Below, in pieces: positions 43,534 to 52,705 of a DNA stretch of 64,000 nucleotides. Source of the stretch: Haliea salexigens DSM 19537 (lineage in GTDB: Bacteria; Pseudomonadota; Gammaproteobacteria; Pseudomonadales; Halieaceae); NCBI RefSeq assembly GCF_000423125.1, contig NZ_AUHJ01000009.1, positions 62,001 to 126,000 of the forward strand. The letters run 5' to 3'. The notes under the pieces are model-generated. The model was not told the DNA's origin, searched no databases, and saw only the letters and a list, made by a program, of their open reading frames with translations. The translations under genes were made by a program, and so were the position numbers. Numbering within the stretch: position 1 is the stretch's first letter; each line of letters starts with the position of its first letter.

Positions 43534-44729
43534 AGTACGCGGCCGTACACGGCAGGATAGCGACCCACACTCGCGGTCCAGGTACGCTCCTGCTCAACGA
43601 ATGCCCGGCCACGATCACGCATGTCCTGCCAATCATCGCGCCTGGCCAACAGGTCACCAACCGCTGCAGATAGCGCTCCAGCCTGCCCGGCTGAGAACAA
43701 CATGCCGGTATCCCCGTGGCGGATAAGCTCCTGGTGCCCACCCACATCCGAGGCCACCACCAGGCGCCCCTGCGCCATGGCCTCCAGCGGCTTGAGTGGG
43801 GTGACGAGTTCAGTCAGGCGCATGGGTAACCGGGGGTAGACAAAAATGTCGACCAGATTGTAGTACGCCTGCACCTCCGAGTGCGGCACGCGTCCCGTCA
43901 GGATTACATGCTCCTGCAGCTTCAGCGCAGATATCTTCTCGCGGATCAGCGATTCCTGAGGTCCGCCTCCCACCAGCAGCAGACGCAATTCCGGGCGGTC
44001 TGCGAGTAGTGCGGGCATCGCTTCCAAAAGCAATGGAATACCCTCGTAAGCGTAGAAGGAGCCGATAAAACCGAGTACAACGTTGCCTTCAAGCCCGAGA
44101 TTGCGCGCAAGCTCGAGGCTCGCCGGTGCACCGAAGGTGAAATTTTCTGTATCGACTGCGTTGGGGATAACTGTCACCTTCGCCGCATCAATGCCGCGCG
44201 AGACAATTTCACTGCGCAACCCCTCGCAAATGGTGGTCACCGCGTCTGCTCGCTGAAACACATGCGTCTCCAGCGCGCGAGTCAGACGGTAGCGAGGCCC
44301 CCACTCACGGCTGGTGCCGTGATCCACGGCCGCATCCTCCCAGAAGGCGCGACACTCATACACGACGGGCACACCCAGTTCACGGCCTGCGCGCAGTGCC
44401 GCAAGACCATTCAGCGCGGGTGAGTGTGCGTGCAGAATGTCCGGCTTCTCGATCGCGGCCACCTTCACAATACGCTGCGCCAGCGTGGCAACCACCTCCC
44501 ACTGATCAAACAGCGGCAGGCGGTATAGTGGATTACTGCTGGAGCGGGTGCGGTAAAAATGCAGACCGTCTACCGTTTCATCCTCCGCTTCGCTCACGCC
44601 CTGTTTGAGGCCGGTGACATGGGCCGTGTGCCAACCCAGGGCACGCTGCCCACGCAGAATATTGCGCGTACGGAAGGTGTAGCCGCTGTGCAGGGGTATG
44701 GAGTGATCCAGCACATGCAGAACACGCAT
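43530..44729 (-). CDS. Exosortase A-associated glycosyltransferase (Daro_2409-like)
   Basis: 399 residues. ATG 44729 is chosen for the family's standard beginning (MRVLHVLDHSIPLHSGYTFR) with GAGAGAAAAG upstream; an earlier codon at 44744 is in frame. GT-B type with VYECRAFWEDAAVDHGTSRE, FIGSFYAYEGIPLLLEAMPA and KPLEAMAQGRLVVASDVGGH. It is one of the glycosyltransferases that I recognise as specific to XrtA loci. It should act on the lipid-linked repeat unit. Confidence 0.88.
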   Translation of the reverse strand: MRVLHVLDHSIPLHSGYTFRTRNILRGQRALGWHTAHVTGLKQGVSEAEDETVDGLHFYRTRSSSNPLYRLPLFDQWEVVATLAQRIVKVAAIEKPDILHAHSPALNGLAALRAGRELGVPVVYECRAFWEDAAVDHGTSREWGPRYRLTRALETHVFQRADAVTTICEGLRSEIVSRGIDAAKVTVIPNAVDTENFTFGAPASLELARNLGLEGNVVLGFIGSFYAYEGIPLLLEAMPALLADRPELRLLLVGGGPQESLIREKISALKLQEHVILTGRVPHSEVQAYYNLVDIFVYPRLPMRLTELVTPLKPLEAMAQGRLVVASDVGGHQELIRHGDTGMLFSAGQAGALSAAVGDLLARRDDWQDMRDRGRAFVEQERTWTASVGRYPAVYGRVL

Positions 44730-44740
44730 GGTCTTTTCTC

Positions 44741-46648
44741 TCACGCGGCCACCACAAACTGGTCGTCGCGCACCGTGGCCTGGAACATCAGCAGTGTCCA
44801 GAGAGGGGCACTGTGGTCACGCATGCCGGACTGGTGCTCATCGACAAGGCGTGCCAGATAACGCTGATTGAACAAGCCAGTCGCGGCAAGTCCACCGGAC
44901 TCGAGAAGGTCGCGAGGGAGGCGATCTTTCAGCGGACCTCGGAACCACTTCGCCAGCGGCACACCAAAGCCCATCTTGTCTCGATAGAGCACATCGTTGG
45001 GCAAATGCGGTTCAAGGGACTTCTTCAACAGGTACTTGCCCTCCTGCCCACGCAATTTCCACTCCGAGGGTAAGCCGGATACCCATTCCGTAAGTGGGTG
45101 ATCCAGGAACGGCACACGCACTTCCAGTGCATGCGCCATGCTGGCGCGGTCGACCTTGGTCAGGATGTCGCCAACGAGATACGTCTTCATATCGAGGTAC
45201 TGAATCATCGAGAGAGGGTCATCTGTCGGGCAATTGGCGGCATGCGCATCAAAAACCGAGTGCACAGAATAGCCCTGGAGTTCGCGCTTGAATGCATCAC
45301 TGAATAAAGCGGAGCGCTGCTCATCACTGCAAATGGACACCGAGTGCAGGTACGCCTGCACGGAGTTACGCGCCAGCGCCTGAAAGGTAGTTTTGGCACG
45401 AAACATCCGAGGCGCCCAGTCCGCTTTCGGATACAGGCGCCCCAGTGCACCAAACACCGGTGCGCGAATGCCAAGCGGCAGGGCCTGCCGCAAACGCTCC
45501 TCGTTCATGTGCCAGCGGTAACGCCGATACCCGGCAAAGTGCTCATCGCCGCCATCACCCGAAAGCGCCACCGTGACACGCTTCTTGGCCAGCTGGCACA
45601 CGCGAAACGTTGGAATTGCCGAACTGTCGGCATAGGGTTCGTCGTAAAGCACCGCCAGTTCGTCCAGCAAATCGAAGTCTTCGCTACCCACCGTCTCCTG
45701 AAAGTGGTTGGTGTGATAGCGTTCCGCTACCCGCGCTGCGTACTCGGTTTCATTGAACTGCTTGACGTCAAAGCCGATCGCACAGGTATTCACCGGCTCA
45801 TTCTGCAACTGCGCCATCATGGCGACAACAGCACTGGAATCAACACCGCCGGAGAGAAACGCACCCAACGGCACTTCCGCTACGAGCCTCACCTGTACGG
45901 CCTCACGCAGCCGGGCAAGGAGCTCCGCCTGTAGATCGGATTCGCTGGCGACAGCCACAGGTTGGAAGGGGATATCCCAGAATTGCTTTTGCTCCGGCAC
46001 AGGCATGCCGGCGCGCAAGAGCAGGGTATGGCCAGGACACAGCTTGTGCACTCCCTGGTAAATCGTTTTCGGCTCCGGCACATAACCGAGCGCAAAATAG
46101 TCTTCCACCGCGCGCGGATCCAGCTTTCTCGGCAAGCCCGGATGCGCTTTCAGCACTTTCAGCTCAGAGCCGAAAATCAATTGGCCATCCGCCAATACGC
46201 TATAGAAGAAAGGCTTGATGCCAAACCGGTCGCGCGCCAGAAACAGGCTGCGGGCGTTCTGATCATATAAAGCGAATGCGAACATGCCGCGAAAGCGGTC
46301 CACGCAACGCTCGCCCCAGGCCTGCCAGGCGTACAGGATAACTTCTGTATCACAATGGGTGCGGAACTGGTAACCCAGGCCTTGCAGCTCGCTCGCCAGT
46401 TCGCGGAAGTTGTAGATTTCACCGTTGTAGACCACGCACAGCTTGCCATCGGCACTGAACATCGGTTGCTGGCCGCTGGCCAGGTCGATAATCGACAAGC
46501 GCCGATGCGCTAGCCCTACCCCCGGCGCTGTGTAGAGGCCACCCTCGTCCGGCCCACGGTGAAACTGGGTCTGGTTCATGGCGGCCAGCAGACCGCGATC
46601 CGGTTCACGCTGCTCGGTGAGATCAAAGATGCCGGCGATGCCACACAT
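44741..46648 (-). CDS. Exosortase A system-associated glutamine amidotransferase
   Basis: 635 residues with the full asparagine synthase B layout. The N-terminus MCGIAGIFDLTEQ gives the nucleophile Cys2, followed by FHRGPDEGG, VVYNGEIYNF and DRFGIKPFFYS. The ATP-pyrophosphatase half has FLSGGVDSSAVVAMM and ALSGDGGDEHFAGYRRYRWH. It transfers amide nitrogen from glutamine to a carboxylate, and in EPS loci is believed to amidate a uronic acid sugar. That fits the TviB-like dehydrogenase at 60385, which would make the uronic acid. Contrast the 21033 gene, which lacks Cys2. Confidence 0.92.
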   Translation of the reverse strand: MCGIAGIFDLTEQREPDRGLLAAMNQTQFHRGPDEGGLYTAPGVGLAHRRLSIIDLASGQQPMFSADGKLCVVYNGEIYNFRELASELQGLGYQFRTHCDTEVILYAWQAWGERCVDRFRGMFAFALYDQNARSLFLARDRFGIKPFFYSVLADGQLIFGSELKVLKAHPGLPRKLDPRAVEDYFALGYVPEPKTIYQGVHKLCPGHTLLLRAGMPVPEQKQFWDIPFQPVAVASESDLQAELLARLREAVQVRLVAEVPLGAFLSGGVDSSAVVAMMAQLQNEPVNTCAIGFDVKQFNETEYAARVAERYHTNHFQETVGSEDFDLLDELAVLYDEPYADSSAIPTFRVCQLAKKRVTVALSGDGGDEHFAGYRRYRWHMNEERLRQALPLGIRAPVFGALGRLYPKADWAPRMFRAKTTFQALARNSVQAYLHSVSICSDEQRSALFSDAFKRELQGYSVHSVFDAHAANCPTDDPLSMIQYLDMKTYLVGDILTKVDRASMAHALEVRVPFLDHPLTEWVSGLPSEWKLRGQEGKYLLKKSLEPHLPNDVLYRDKMGFGVPLAKWFRGPLKDRLPRDLLESGGLAATGLFNQRYLARLVDEHQSGMRDHSAPLWTLLMFQATVRDDQFVVAA

Positions 46649-46665
46649 AATCAGGTTCCGTCCTT

Positions 46666-47874
46666 TTACCCTGCGCTCGATGTCCTACCCAGCAGTACAT
46701 CATACACTTGCAGATAGGCGGCAACAGTGCGCTGCCAATCAAAATCCCGTTGCACGCGCTCCAAACCTGCGTTACCCATGCGAATACACAGCGCCGGGTC
46801 ATCAATAAGACGCTGCAATGCCCGAGCCAGCGCCGCAATATCACTCACAGGAACCAGCAAGCCGGTGTCGCCCTCGGTGACCAACTCCGGGTTACCGCCC
46901 ACCCGGGTCGCCACAACAGGCAAGCCCGTCGCCATGGCCTCGAGCACCGTGTTGGAAACACCCTCGCCCAGTGACGGCAACACAAACACATCCATACAGG
47001 CCAGCAGGTTCGGGATGTCGTCCCGATCTCCGGCCATCCATACACAGTCACCGAGTGCCAGCTCCTCGACCAGAGACTGTAAGGACGCTCGCTCGGGGCC
47101 ATCGCCCACCAGTATACAGCGCAGCATTTCACGCTGTGCGGGTTCGGCCTGAACAATCGCCGCCAGCGCGCGTAGCAGGCTGCCCTGATCCTTGACCGCG
47201 GCCAGCCGGCCCACGGTTCCCACCACGCGACAACCCGGGACAGTGAAAAAGCCTTCGGGTATGCCCCGGGCCTCAGAGCGTACCCGCGGGTTTCCAGTTC
47301 CCGCCTTGCGTTGAGGTGAAAACCTGTCGTGGGCCACGCCATTGTAAATTTGCACCACCTTCGCCGGGGGAAGACCCACGGGGCCTTTCAGCCACTCCGC
47401 GAGATCACGACTCACTGCTATAAAGCGATGAATCATCGGGCTCAATCCGCGCCGCAGCCAACGATACTTCACATTACTGCCATCGATGTCGTTGATGTCT
47501 CGCCCGTGTTCACCGTGCACCCGCTTGCACCGTGGCATCACAACGCCGAGCGCCTGGGTTTCGAGTGCGGCAAGATTGCGCGTGTGCACAATGGCGGGGC
47601 TCAGCCGGCGCAGTACCCGCCACAAGCGCCAGTACATCCCCCAATCATGGCCTGGCCGCTTATCCAACTCGATCACCTCGACACCCGGCGCGGTGATGCG
47701 GCTTGCGAACTCTTCACTGCGCGTGAGACAGATAATCGCATGGCGGTAGCGGCCCGGAGGACAGCGATTAATGATGTTGACCAGCCCGTTCTCCAGCCCC
47801 CCCGTACCCAGGGCGTAGATGATATGCGCTACAAGTGGTGCTTCTGCCTTCAGTGGCTGCTGCTTCGGTTTCAT
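46666..47874 (-). CDS. XrtA-associated sugar transferase (stp2 type)
   Basis: 402 residues. GT-B family 4 protein with the family start VAHIIYALGTGGLENGLVNI, then VHTRNLAALETQALGVV, RVHGEHGRDINDIDGSNVKY, and the C-terminal site DIPNLLACMDVFVLPSLGEG with AMATGLPVVATRVGGNPE. I recognise it as one of the two sugar transferases that accompany exosortase EpsH1. It lies 14 bases downstream of the exosortase gene, in the same operon. Confidence 0.9.
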   Translation of the reverse strand: MKPKQQPLKAEAPLVAHIIYALGTGGLENGLVNIINRCPPGRYRHAIICLTRSEEFASRITAPGVEVIELDKRPGHDWGMYWRLWRVLRRLSPAIVHTRNLAALETQALGVVMPRCKRVHGEHGRDINDIDGSNVKYRWLRRGLSPMIHRFIAVSRDLAEWLKGPVGLPPAKVVQIYNGVAHDRFSPQRKAGTGNPRVRSEARGIPEGFFTVPGCRVVGTVGRLAAVKDQGSLLRALAAIVQAEPAQREMLRCILVGDGPERASLQSLVEELALGDCVWMAGDRDDIPNLLACMDVFVLPSLGEGVSNTVLEAMATGLPVVATRVGGNPELVTEGDTGLLVPVSDIAALARALQRLIDDPALCIRMGNAGLERVQRDFDWQRTVAAYLQVYDVLLGRTSSAG

Positions 47875-47888
47875 GCAACTCTCTATTT

Positions 47889-49442
47889 TTACTGAGAAGC
47901 CAGCCCTTGACTCACGGCATCGGCAATCGAGGAGAGCTGTGCAGCTGTAATTGCTTCAAGCGCCGCCCGCGCATCTTCTGGCACATCCCCAGGTATCTGC
48001 GTCGCCACGAAAACGCGAGCTCCTGTCCTGCGTGCCTGCAGAAGCTTCTGCTGTGCCTCGAGAAACTTGGCGACATACGGGTTGGCTACGTTGCGACCCG
48101 CGATGTGGTACCACGACCACACCAGATATTTCGTACCACCATGGCGTATCTGGACTTCTTCTATGGCATCCAGTGACCCAATGTCCACCGTCATTCGCTG
48201 CTGATCCACAACCCGCCATAGCTGACGTGGCTCGGGCCTCCAGGGCTCTGCACTGGCAACCAGCTCCGAGCCTTGGCTCTGGGTCAGGAATTGCCGCAGA
48301 AAGAGCGCTACCGGCTGAGGACCTGAATAGAACTGATCCAATTCCCGGTCAGCGCCAGCCACGTCCGGCTGCCAGAACTCCGGTAACCTGGCTATGGGCT
48401 GCCACACACCCTCTGGCTGCGACAAGGTGAGCGGCGCCATCTGTCCGAGAGGCGCCTCCCTCTCCAGAGTCCACCAGGTTGCAGCCGGCCAAATCGCCGC
48501 CAAAATCACCGCACAGGCCGCGACAAACGCAAGCGAGCCGGAGGCCGGGGTACCGGCGGCGACCACACCAACGCCCGAATCGATGTCAGCTGTCGTATCC
48601 TCTTGCCAGAAGCCGCCTGCCCAAAACAGGATAACCATTACCAGCCCGAAAAAACCCCAGCCGTACACGAGGTGGTCTACACCCACACCCAGACGCATAT
48701 CACTCAAATGCCCCATCATAACAACGCCGTAGGCGCGCAGGCTGTTCGCCAGTATGGGAACGACGATTGAAGCGATAACGAACAACAGCCTGCGCTGCAG
48801 GCTGCTGTAGGTGAGATAGGCGTAAATCAGGCCAAGGGTGAATGAAGCGATCAAATAGCGAACACCGCTACATTCAGCGATGACCGACCAGGTACCCGTG
48901 GGCAAATACAAATACATGCCTTCCCGATAAAGCGGAACACCGCTCGCTCGGACCAGGTACTCTGTCGTTGTCGCGGTCAGGTTCATCAGCGGCGGAATCA
49001 ACTCTGCCCCCATGGGCACGGCAAGGAACAGAAACAGCAGGGGGAACGCCGCGCGCGCGGCCATCGCATTGCCAATGATGGCCCAGATGCCACTAACCAG
49101 AATCGCTACAAAAGCAAGTTGCTCCAGAACCCGCACGTCTACCATGTGCGCCAATAGCCATATCGCACCGAAAAGCACGACAAGCAGAAGCGCGTAGGGC
49201 TGCGGACGCACGGTCAGTGACGAGTAGGCACTTCTCTCTCGCCAAACGAGCCAGATACTGATCGGCATCACCAGGAATCCATGTGCGAACGTCTGCGACC
49301 GCGACCAAATATCGACCAGCGACAAAACGGTTTGATGGAAGATCAGAAATAGCAACAATACAAAAGCCACCAGCGTTACCAGAGCTAATGTTGCTTGCCC
49401 CCGCCCCGCGCGCGATTCAGTGATAGCTTGTGTCGATGTCAT
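47889..49442 (-). CDS. xrtA: Exosortase A fused to a C-terminal EpsI domain
   Basis: 517 residues. The first 270 form the multi-pass exosortase core with the catalytic triad visible: Cys191 in WSVIAECSGVRYLIAS, Arg236 in NSLRAYGVVMM and His257 in GVDHLVYGWGFFG. The later part, about 300-517, is the EpsI domain (GVWQPIARLPEFWQP, YLVWSWYHIAGRNVANPYVA) joined in this protein, as in many XrtA proteins. It should cut the PEP-CTERM tail of exported proteins (three encoded in this window) in the inner membrane and pass them on. Its ATG overlaps the stop of the upstream transferase gene. Confidence 0.95.
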   Translation of the reverse strand: MTSTQAITESRAGRGQATLALVTLVAFVLLLFLIFHQTVLSLVDIWSRSQTFAHGFLVMPISIWLVWRERSAYSSLTVRPQPYALLLVVLFGAIWLLAHMVDVRVLEQLAFVAILVSGIWAIIGNAMAARAAFPLLFLFLAVPMGAELIPPLMNLTATTTEYLVRASGVPLYREGMYLYLPTGTWSVIAECSGVRYLIASFTLGLIYAYLTYSSLQRRLLFVIASIVVPILANSLRAYGVVMMGHLSDMRLGVGVDHLVYGWGFFGLVMVILFWAGGFWQEDTTADIDSGVGVVAAGTPASGSLAFVAACAVILAAIWPAATWWTLEREAPLGQMAPLTLSQPEGVWQPIARLPEFWQPDVAGADRELDQFYSGPQPVALFLRQFLTQSQGSELVASAEPWRPEPRQLWRVVDQQRMTVDIGSLDAIEEVQIRHGGTKYLVWSWYHIAGRNVANPYVAKFLEAQQKLLQARRTGARVFVATQIPGDVPEDARAALEAITAAQLSSIADAVSQGLASQ

Positions 49443-50746
49443 TTCCGCTTTTCCTTTGCGTACCGCGGCTGTGCCGATTCTTCACCCAGTAACAAAACGA
49501 CTTCCGGCAGGTTATCGTCCCAGCTGAACCCCTGTAGCACGCACTGGCGCGCCAAGGTCCCCAGTTGAGGGTAGTCTTCCTGCAGTAACTGGCCAAGGAG
49601 ACGGCAGTAATCCGCCGTGGTCTCCGCCAACAGCACATCCTGGCCATCTGCCGCCGCAATGCCTTCAAGCCCCCGAGCGCTGACCAGCACAGGCCGCGCC
49701 ATGGCCATGGCTTCAAGTACCTTGTTCTGAACCCCGCGCGCGATGCGCATGGGTGCCACCGCCGCAAAGGCGTGTTTCAGATAGGGCCGCACGTCCGCCA
49801 CGCGACCGGTAACTGCCACGCCGGGTTCCTGCGCCAGTTGGCGTACCGCACGGGTCGGACTACCACCGACGATGGTGAACGTGACCTGCGGATATTGCTG
49901 CCGCAGTGCCGGGAGCACTTCGTGCACAAACCAGACCACGGCATCCACATTCGGCCAGTAATCCATGGCTCCTGTGAACACCAGAGGAATCACGTTTTCC
50001 GGGTAGGGATTTGACTGAGGTCCATCGGCATCAAACGCGGGATCGAAATATTCACAATTGACGCCGTTATTGTAGAACCCGATCTTGTGGGCCGTTGCCG
50101 GGGAAAGCTGATGAAACAGATCCGCCTCGGCCGAGGACACAAACAGCCCCGCATCGAACTGCTCGGCCAATGCCTGCTCCAGCGCCAACAGGCAGCGCGC
50201 TTCGCGGCGATACACCCAGCTGAGGGGCCAGGGCTTCTGCACCGCGTACTGCTGCCACTTGTCAGAATCCACATCCACGAAATCAATCACCTTGCGCTGA
50301 AAGGGAACGCTCGCCGGCAGAAACTGCGCCATCGATGAGGAATAGACGATCGCATGCCGGATAGTGTGCTGCGCTGCCACCTCCTCTGACCATTGCCGCA
50401 ACGCGCGATCGTGGTAGTACGGCACGGACAGCGCCTGGCCGGTCAGCAAGCCGCTCGCACTGCGCAGCGTCGCGAGCCGCGGCTTGAGCGGACGAAGAAA
50501 TACACTCGCGCAGTATTTCTCCAGCTCTGGAGCCCAGGGCCAGTCCTCCGGGTCGTCGACGAAACTGCCGAGGTGGATATCAAAATGTCGACTCAGGTGA
50601 TGCAACAGATGGAACGAACGAATCTTGTCGCCTTTGTTCGGCGGGTAGGGAATACGGTGGCAGAGAAACAGGAGAGGCTGACGGCGCGTTTCCTCACCGG
50701 GGTGCGCTGCCTGCTGGTCCCGCGATAACACGCTGCCCGTTGTCAT
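49439..50746 (-). CDS. XrtA-associated sugar transferase (stp1 type)
   Basis: 435 residues. The N-terminus, LLFLCHRIPYPPNKGDKIRS, is characteristic of the PEP-CTERM/EpsH1-associated sugar transferase family. Further landmarks are VDVDSDKWQQYAVQKPWPLS, NNGVNCEYFDPAFDADG, LVFTGAMDYWPNVDAVVWFV and a C-terminal VLEAMAMARPVLVSARGLEG. It is expected to act early in EPS repeat-unit assembly. It ends in a four-base overlap with the exosortase gene. Confidence 0.9.
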   Translation of the reverse strand: MTTGSVLSRDQQAAHPGEETRRQPLLFLCHRIPYPPNKGDKIRSFHLLHHLSRHFDIHLGSFVDDPEDWPWAPELEKYCASVFLRPLKPRLATLRSASGLLTGQALSVPYYHDRALRQWSEEVAAQHTIRHAIVYSSSMAQFLPASVPFQRKVIDFVDVDSDKWQQYAVQKPWPLSWVYRREARCLLALEQALAEQFDAGLFVSSAEADLFHQLSPATAHKIGFYNNGVNCEYFDPAFDADGPQSNPYPENVIPLVFTGAMDYWPNVDAVVWFVHEVLPALRQQYPQVTFTIVGGSPTRAVRQLAQEPGVAVTGRVADVRPYLKHAFAAVAPMRIARGVQNKVLEAMAMARPVLVSARGLEGIAAADGQDVLLAETTADYCRLLGQLLQEDYPQLGTLARQCVLQGFSWDDNLPEVVLLLGEESAQPRYAKEKRK

Positions 50747-50750
50747 TGGC

Positions 50751-51782
50751 CTAACCCAAACTGCGCGCCAGCGGCGGCCCCAGCAGGTTCGCCATCGGCA
50801 ATGGCAGGCGCTGCCAAGCGTTGACCAACAACCGATACTTCGGGTTGTTGGGGTTCACATCAGGCACCTGATCACTGTTGACCAGAAAGTACTCGTAGGG
50901 CAACGCCTGTGGCTCAAAGCCCCAATGCTTCTTGAACTCGAAGGGCCCGGTGTCCCGCTTGCTGCGCCCGAAGTCGTACACGGTGATGCCTTCATCGGCA
51001 CTGCGCCGCATGAGGTCCCAGTACATGAAATGGTTGCAGCCGCGAATCGTGCGAGCCCGCGCAATGCTGCCGCCGTAATACGGCAACACTTCATTGCGGA
51101 AGTAGAAACTCATCACACCTGCAACGTCCTCATCACCCTGACGGATCATCAACACGCGACAATCCCGAGCAAACTCGCGACGCAAGGCTTCCAGATAGCG
51201 CCGGCTGAATACCGGCGTACCCAGATTGCGCACACTCTCGGCATACACGCGGTACAAGCGCTGTGTACCCTCAACCTCTTCACCCACAAGGCCCTCCTTG
51301 ATGCCCTTGCGGATCATGGCACGCTGCCGGTTGGGTATGGCCTTCAGGTTCGCATCGTTGTCTGCGGTGATTGGCTTGCGAAAAGTGTAATACAGCTCCT
51401 TGACCGGCCAGCCGCTGTCGCTTGCCTCGAGATTGCGCAGCTCCAGAGCATCGACCCCCAATGCGGTCGCCATCGCCGCGGCTTCATCACGCAACAACCG
51501 TGCGGCATCTGCGTTCGGCGTGGCAATGCCGCCATACACGCAGAACGGCAATCCGGACAGCTTGTACCCGAACAGACGGCTGCGCACTTCCGCCAATGGC
51601 AACACGCCGACGATGTCACCGCCCTGTTCCGCCAGCAGAAAGTGGCAGCGATGCCCCAGGGAACCTTCGAGTACCCTGCGCCAACCAAAACGGTGAAAGA
51701 AGGTTGCCTGCTCACACTGATCTACAAACCTGTCCCAGGCGGCTTCGTCACTGGCTTCGGCAGAGCGGACTCGCAGCGTCAC
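50751..51782 (-). CDS. FemAB-family XrtA/PEP-CTERM-associated protein
   Basis: 343 residues from a GTG overlapping the deacetylase stop. GNAT/FemAB-like fold: TFFHRFGWRRVLEGSLGHRC near the N-terminus, then IRKGIKEGLVGEEVEGTQRL, and the second acyltransferase half with VAGVMSFYFRNEVLPYYGGS and YDFGRSKRDTGPFEFKKHWG. FemAB proteins transfer amino acids from aminoacyl-tRNA to an amine or hydroxyl. In exosortase loci the enzyme is thought to add an amino acid to the EPS. This fits the ATP-grasp and Mur/Pth genes in the same region. Confidence 0.9.
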   Translation of the reverse strand: MTLRVRSAEASDEAAWDRFVDQCEQATFFHRFGWRRVLEGSLGHRCHFLLAEQGGDIVGVLPLAEVRSRLFGYKLSGLPFCVYGGIATPNADAARLLRDEAAAMATALGVDALELRNLEASDSGWPVKELYYTFRKPITADNDANLKAIPNRQRAMIRKGIKEGLVGEEVEGTQRLYRVYAESVRNLGTPVFSRRYLEALRREFARDCRVLMIRQGDEDVAGVMSFYFRNEVLPYYGGSIARARTIRGCNHFMYWDLMRRSADEGITVYDFGRSKRDTGPFEFKKHWGFEPQALPYEYFLVNSDQVPDVNPNNPKYRLLVNAWQRLPLPMANLLGPPLARSLG

Positions 51783-52705
51783 GCCCCGGCACTCCCGCCC
51801 AAACCGTCGAACTGCCCGGCCGCGAACGCCGGCTGCTGCAGGCCGGCGGGTGCCGCGATAGCGTCAGCGAACACACGGTCCATACGGTCCCAGCGAAAGT
51901 CCACGAGCAGCTGCTGCAGGCGCGGTTGCATACGCTTCAGGTTCAGGTAGTGACGAAAACGGGTGCGGGCCGTGAGGCCATCAGGGCGCGGTTGCTGTGG
52001 GTCGATTTCCCAGGGGTGGAAGTAAAAATGGGCGCTCTGCTGTTCGCGTTCGTTGATGCGCCGCAACGCCCAGCGTGAAAATGCGTAAGGGAACAGGCGA
52101 AACCAGCCGCCCCCGCCACAGTTGATGTTGCGGCCTGCCAGCGGCAGGGTGGTCACCGGAATTTCCGCCAGGCGGCCGGATGCCGCCGCAAAGGCAAAAC
52201 GCGGTGCCTCGGGCATGCCGTAGAGGTCGTGCCGGAGTGGCGCAATACTGGAGCTGTAGCGATAACCCGCATCCGCCAGCGCGTCCAGCGCCCAGAGGTT
52301 GTCTCGGCCAATGGAATAACTGGCCGCCCTATAACCCTGCACGGCAACACCGCCAACATCTTCGAGAAAAGCTTTGGTCCGGCGGATGTCGTCGGCGAAT
52401 TCCGCCGGGCGCTGGGTGTTGGCACGAATGTGCTCCCAGCCATGACTGGCGAGCTCATGGCCTTCAGCCACGATGCGCTGCACCATGGCGGGGTGCCGCT
52501 GCGCCACCCAACCGAGGGTGAAGAACGTCGCTTTCACGTCGTGCTCGGCAAAAAGGTCCAGGATTCGTTCGACGTTCGCCTGCACGCGCAACGGTGTCGT
52601 ATCCCAGTCCACGCGCCTGATATGGGGCTCAAAGGCCGAGACCTGAAAGTAGTCTTCCACATCCACGGTCATCGCATTCAGGCGCGTGTCGAGTTGCTCG
52701 CTCAT
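51779..52705 (-). CDS. XrtA-system polysaccharide deacetylase
   Basis: 308 residues. ATG 52705 overlaps the TGA of the epimerase gene (ATGA) and gives the family beginning (NAMTVDVEDYFQVSAFEP), whose Asp pair binds metal. Other NodB elements: VKATFFTLGWVAQRHPAMVQ, HELASHGWEHI (metal histidines) and GYRAASYSI. Near the end is HFYFHPWEIDPQQPRP. The enzyme should take N-acetyl from a sugar of the EPS. It is the family member most closely tied to XrtA loci. Confidence 0.92.
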   Translation of the reverse strand: MSEQLDTRLNAMTVDVEDYFQVSAFEPHIRRVDWDTTPLRVQANVERILDLFAEHDVKATFFTLGWVAQRHPAMVQRIVAEGHELASHGWEHIRANTQRPAEFADDIRRTKAFLEDVGGVAVQGYRAASYSIGRDNLWALDALADAGYRYSSSIAPLRHDLYGMPEAPRFAFAAASGRLAEIPVTTLPLAGRNINCGGGGWFRLFPYAFSRWALRRINEREQQSAHFYFHPWEIDPQQPRPDGLTARTRFRHYLNLKRMQPRLQQLLVDFRWDRMDRVFADAIAAPAGLQQPAFAAGQFDGLGGSAGA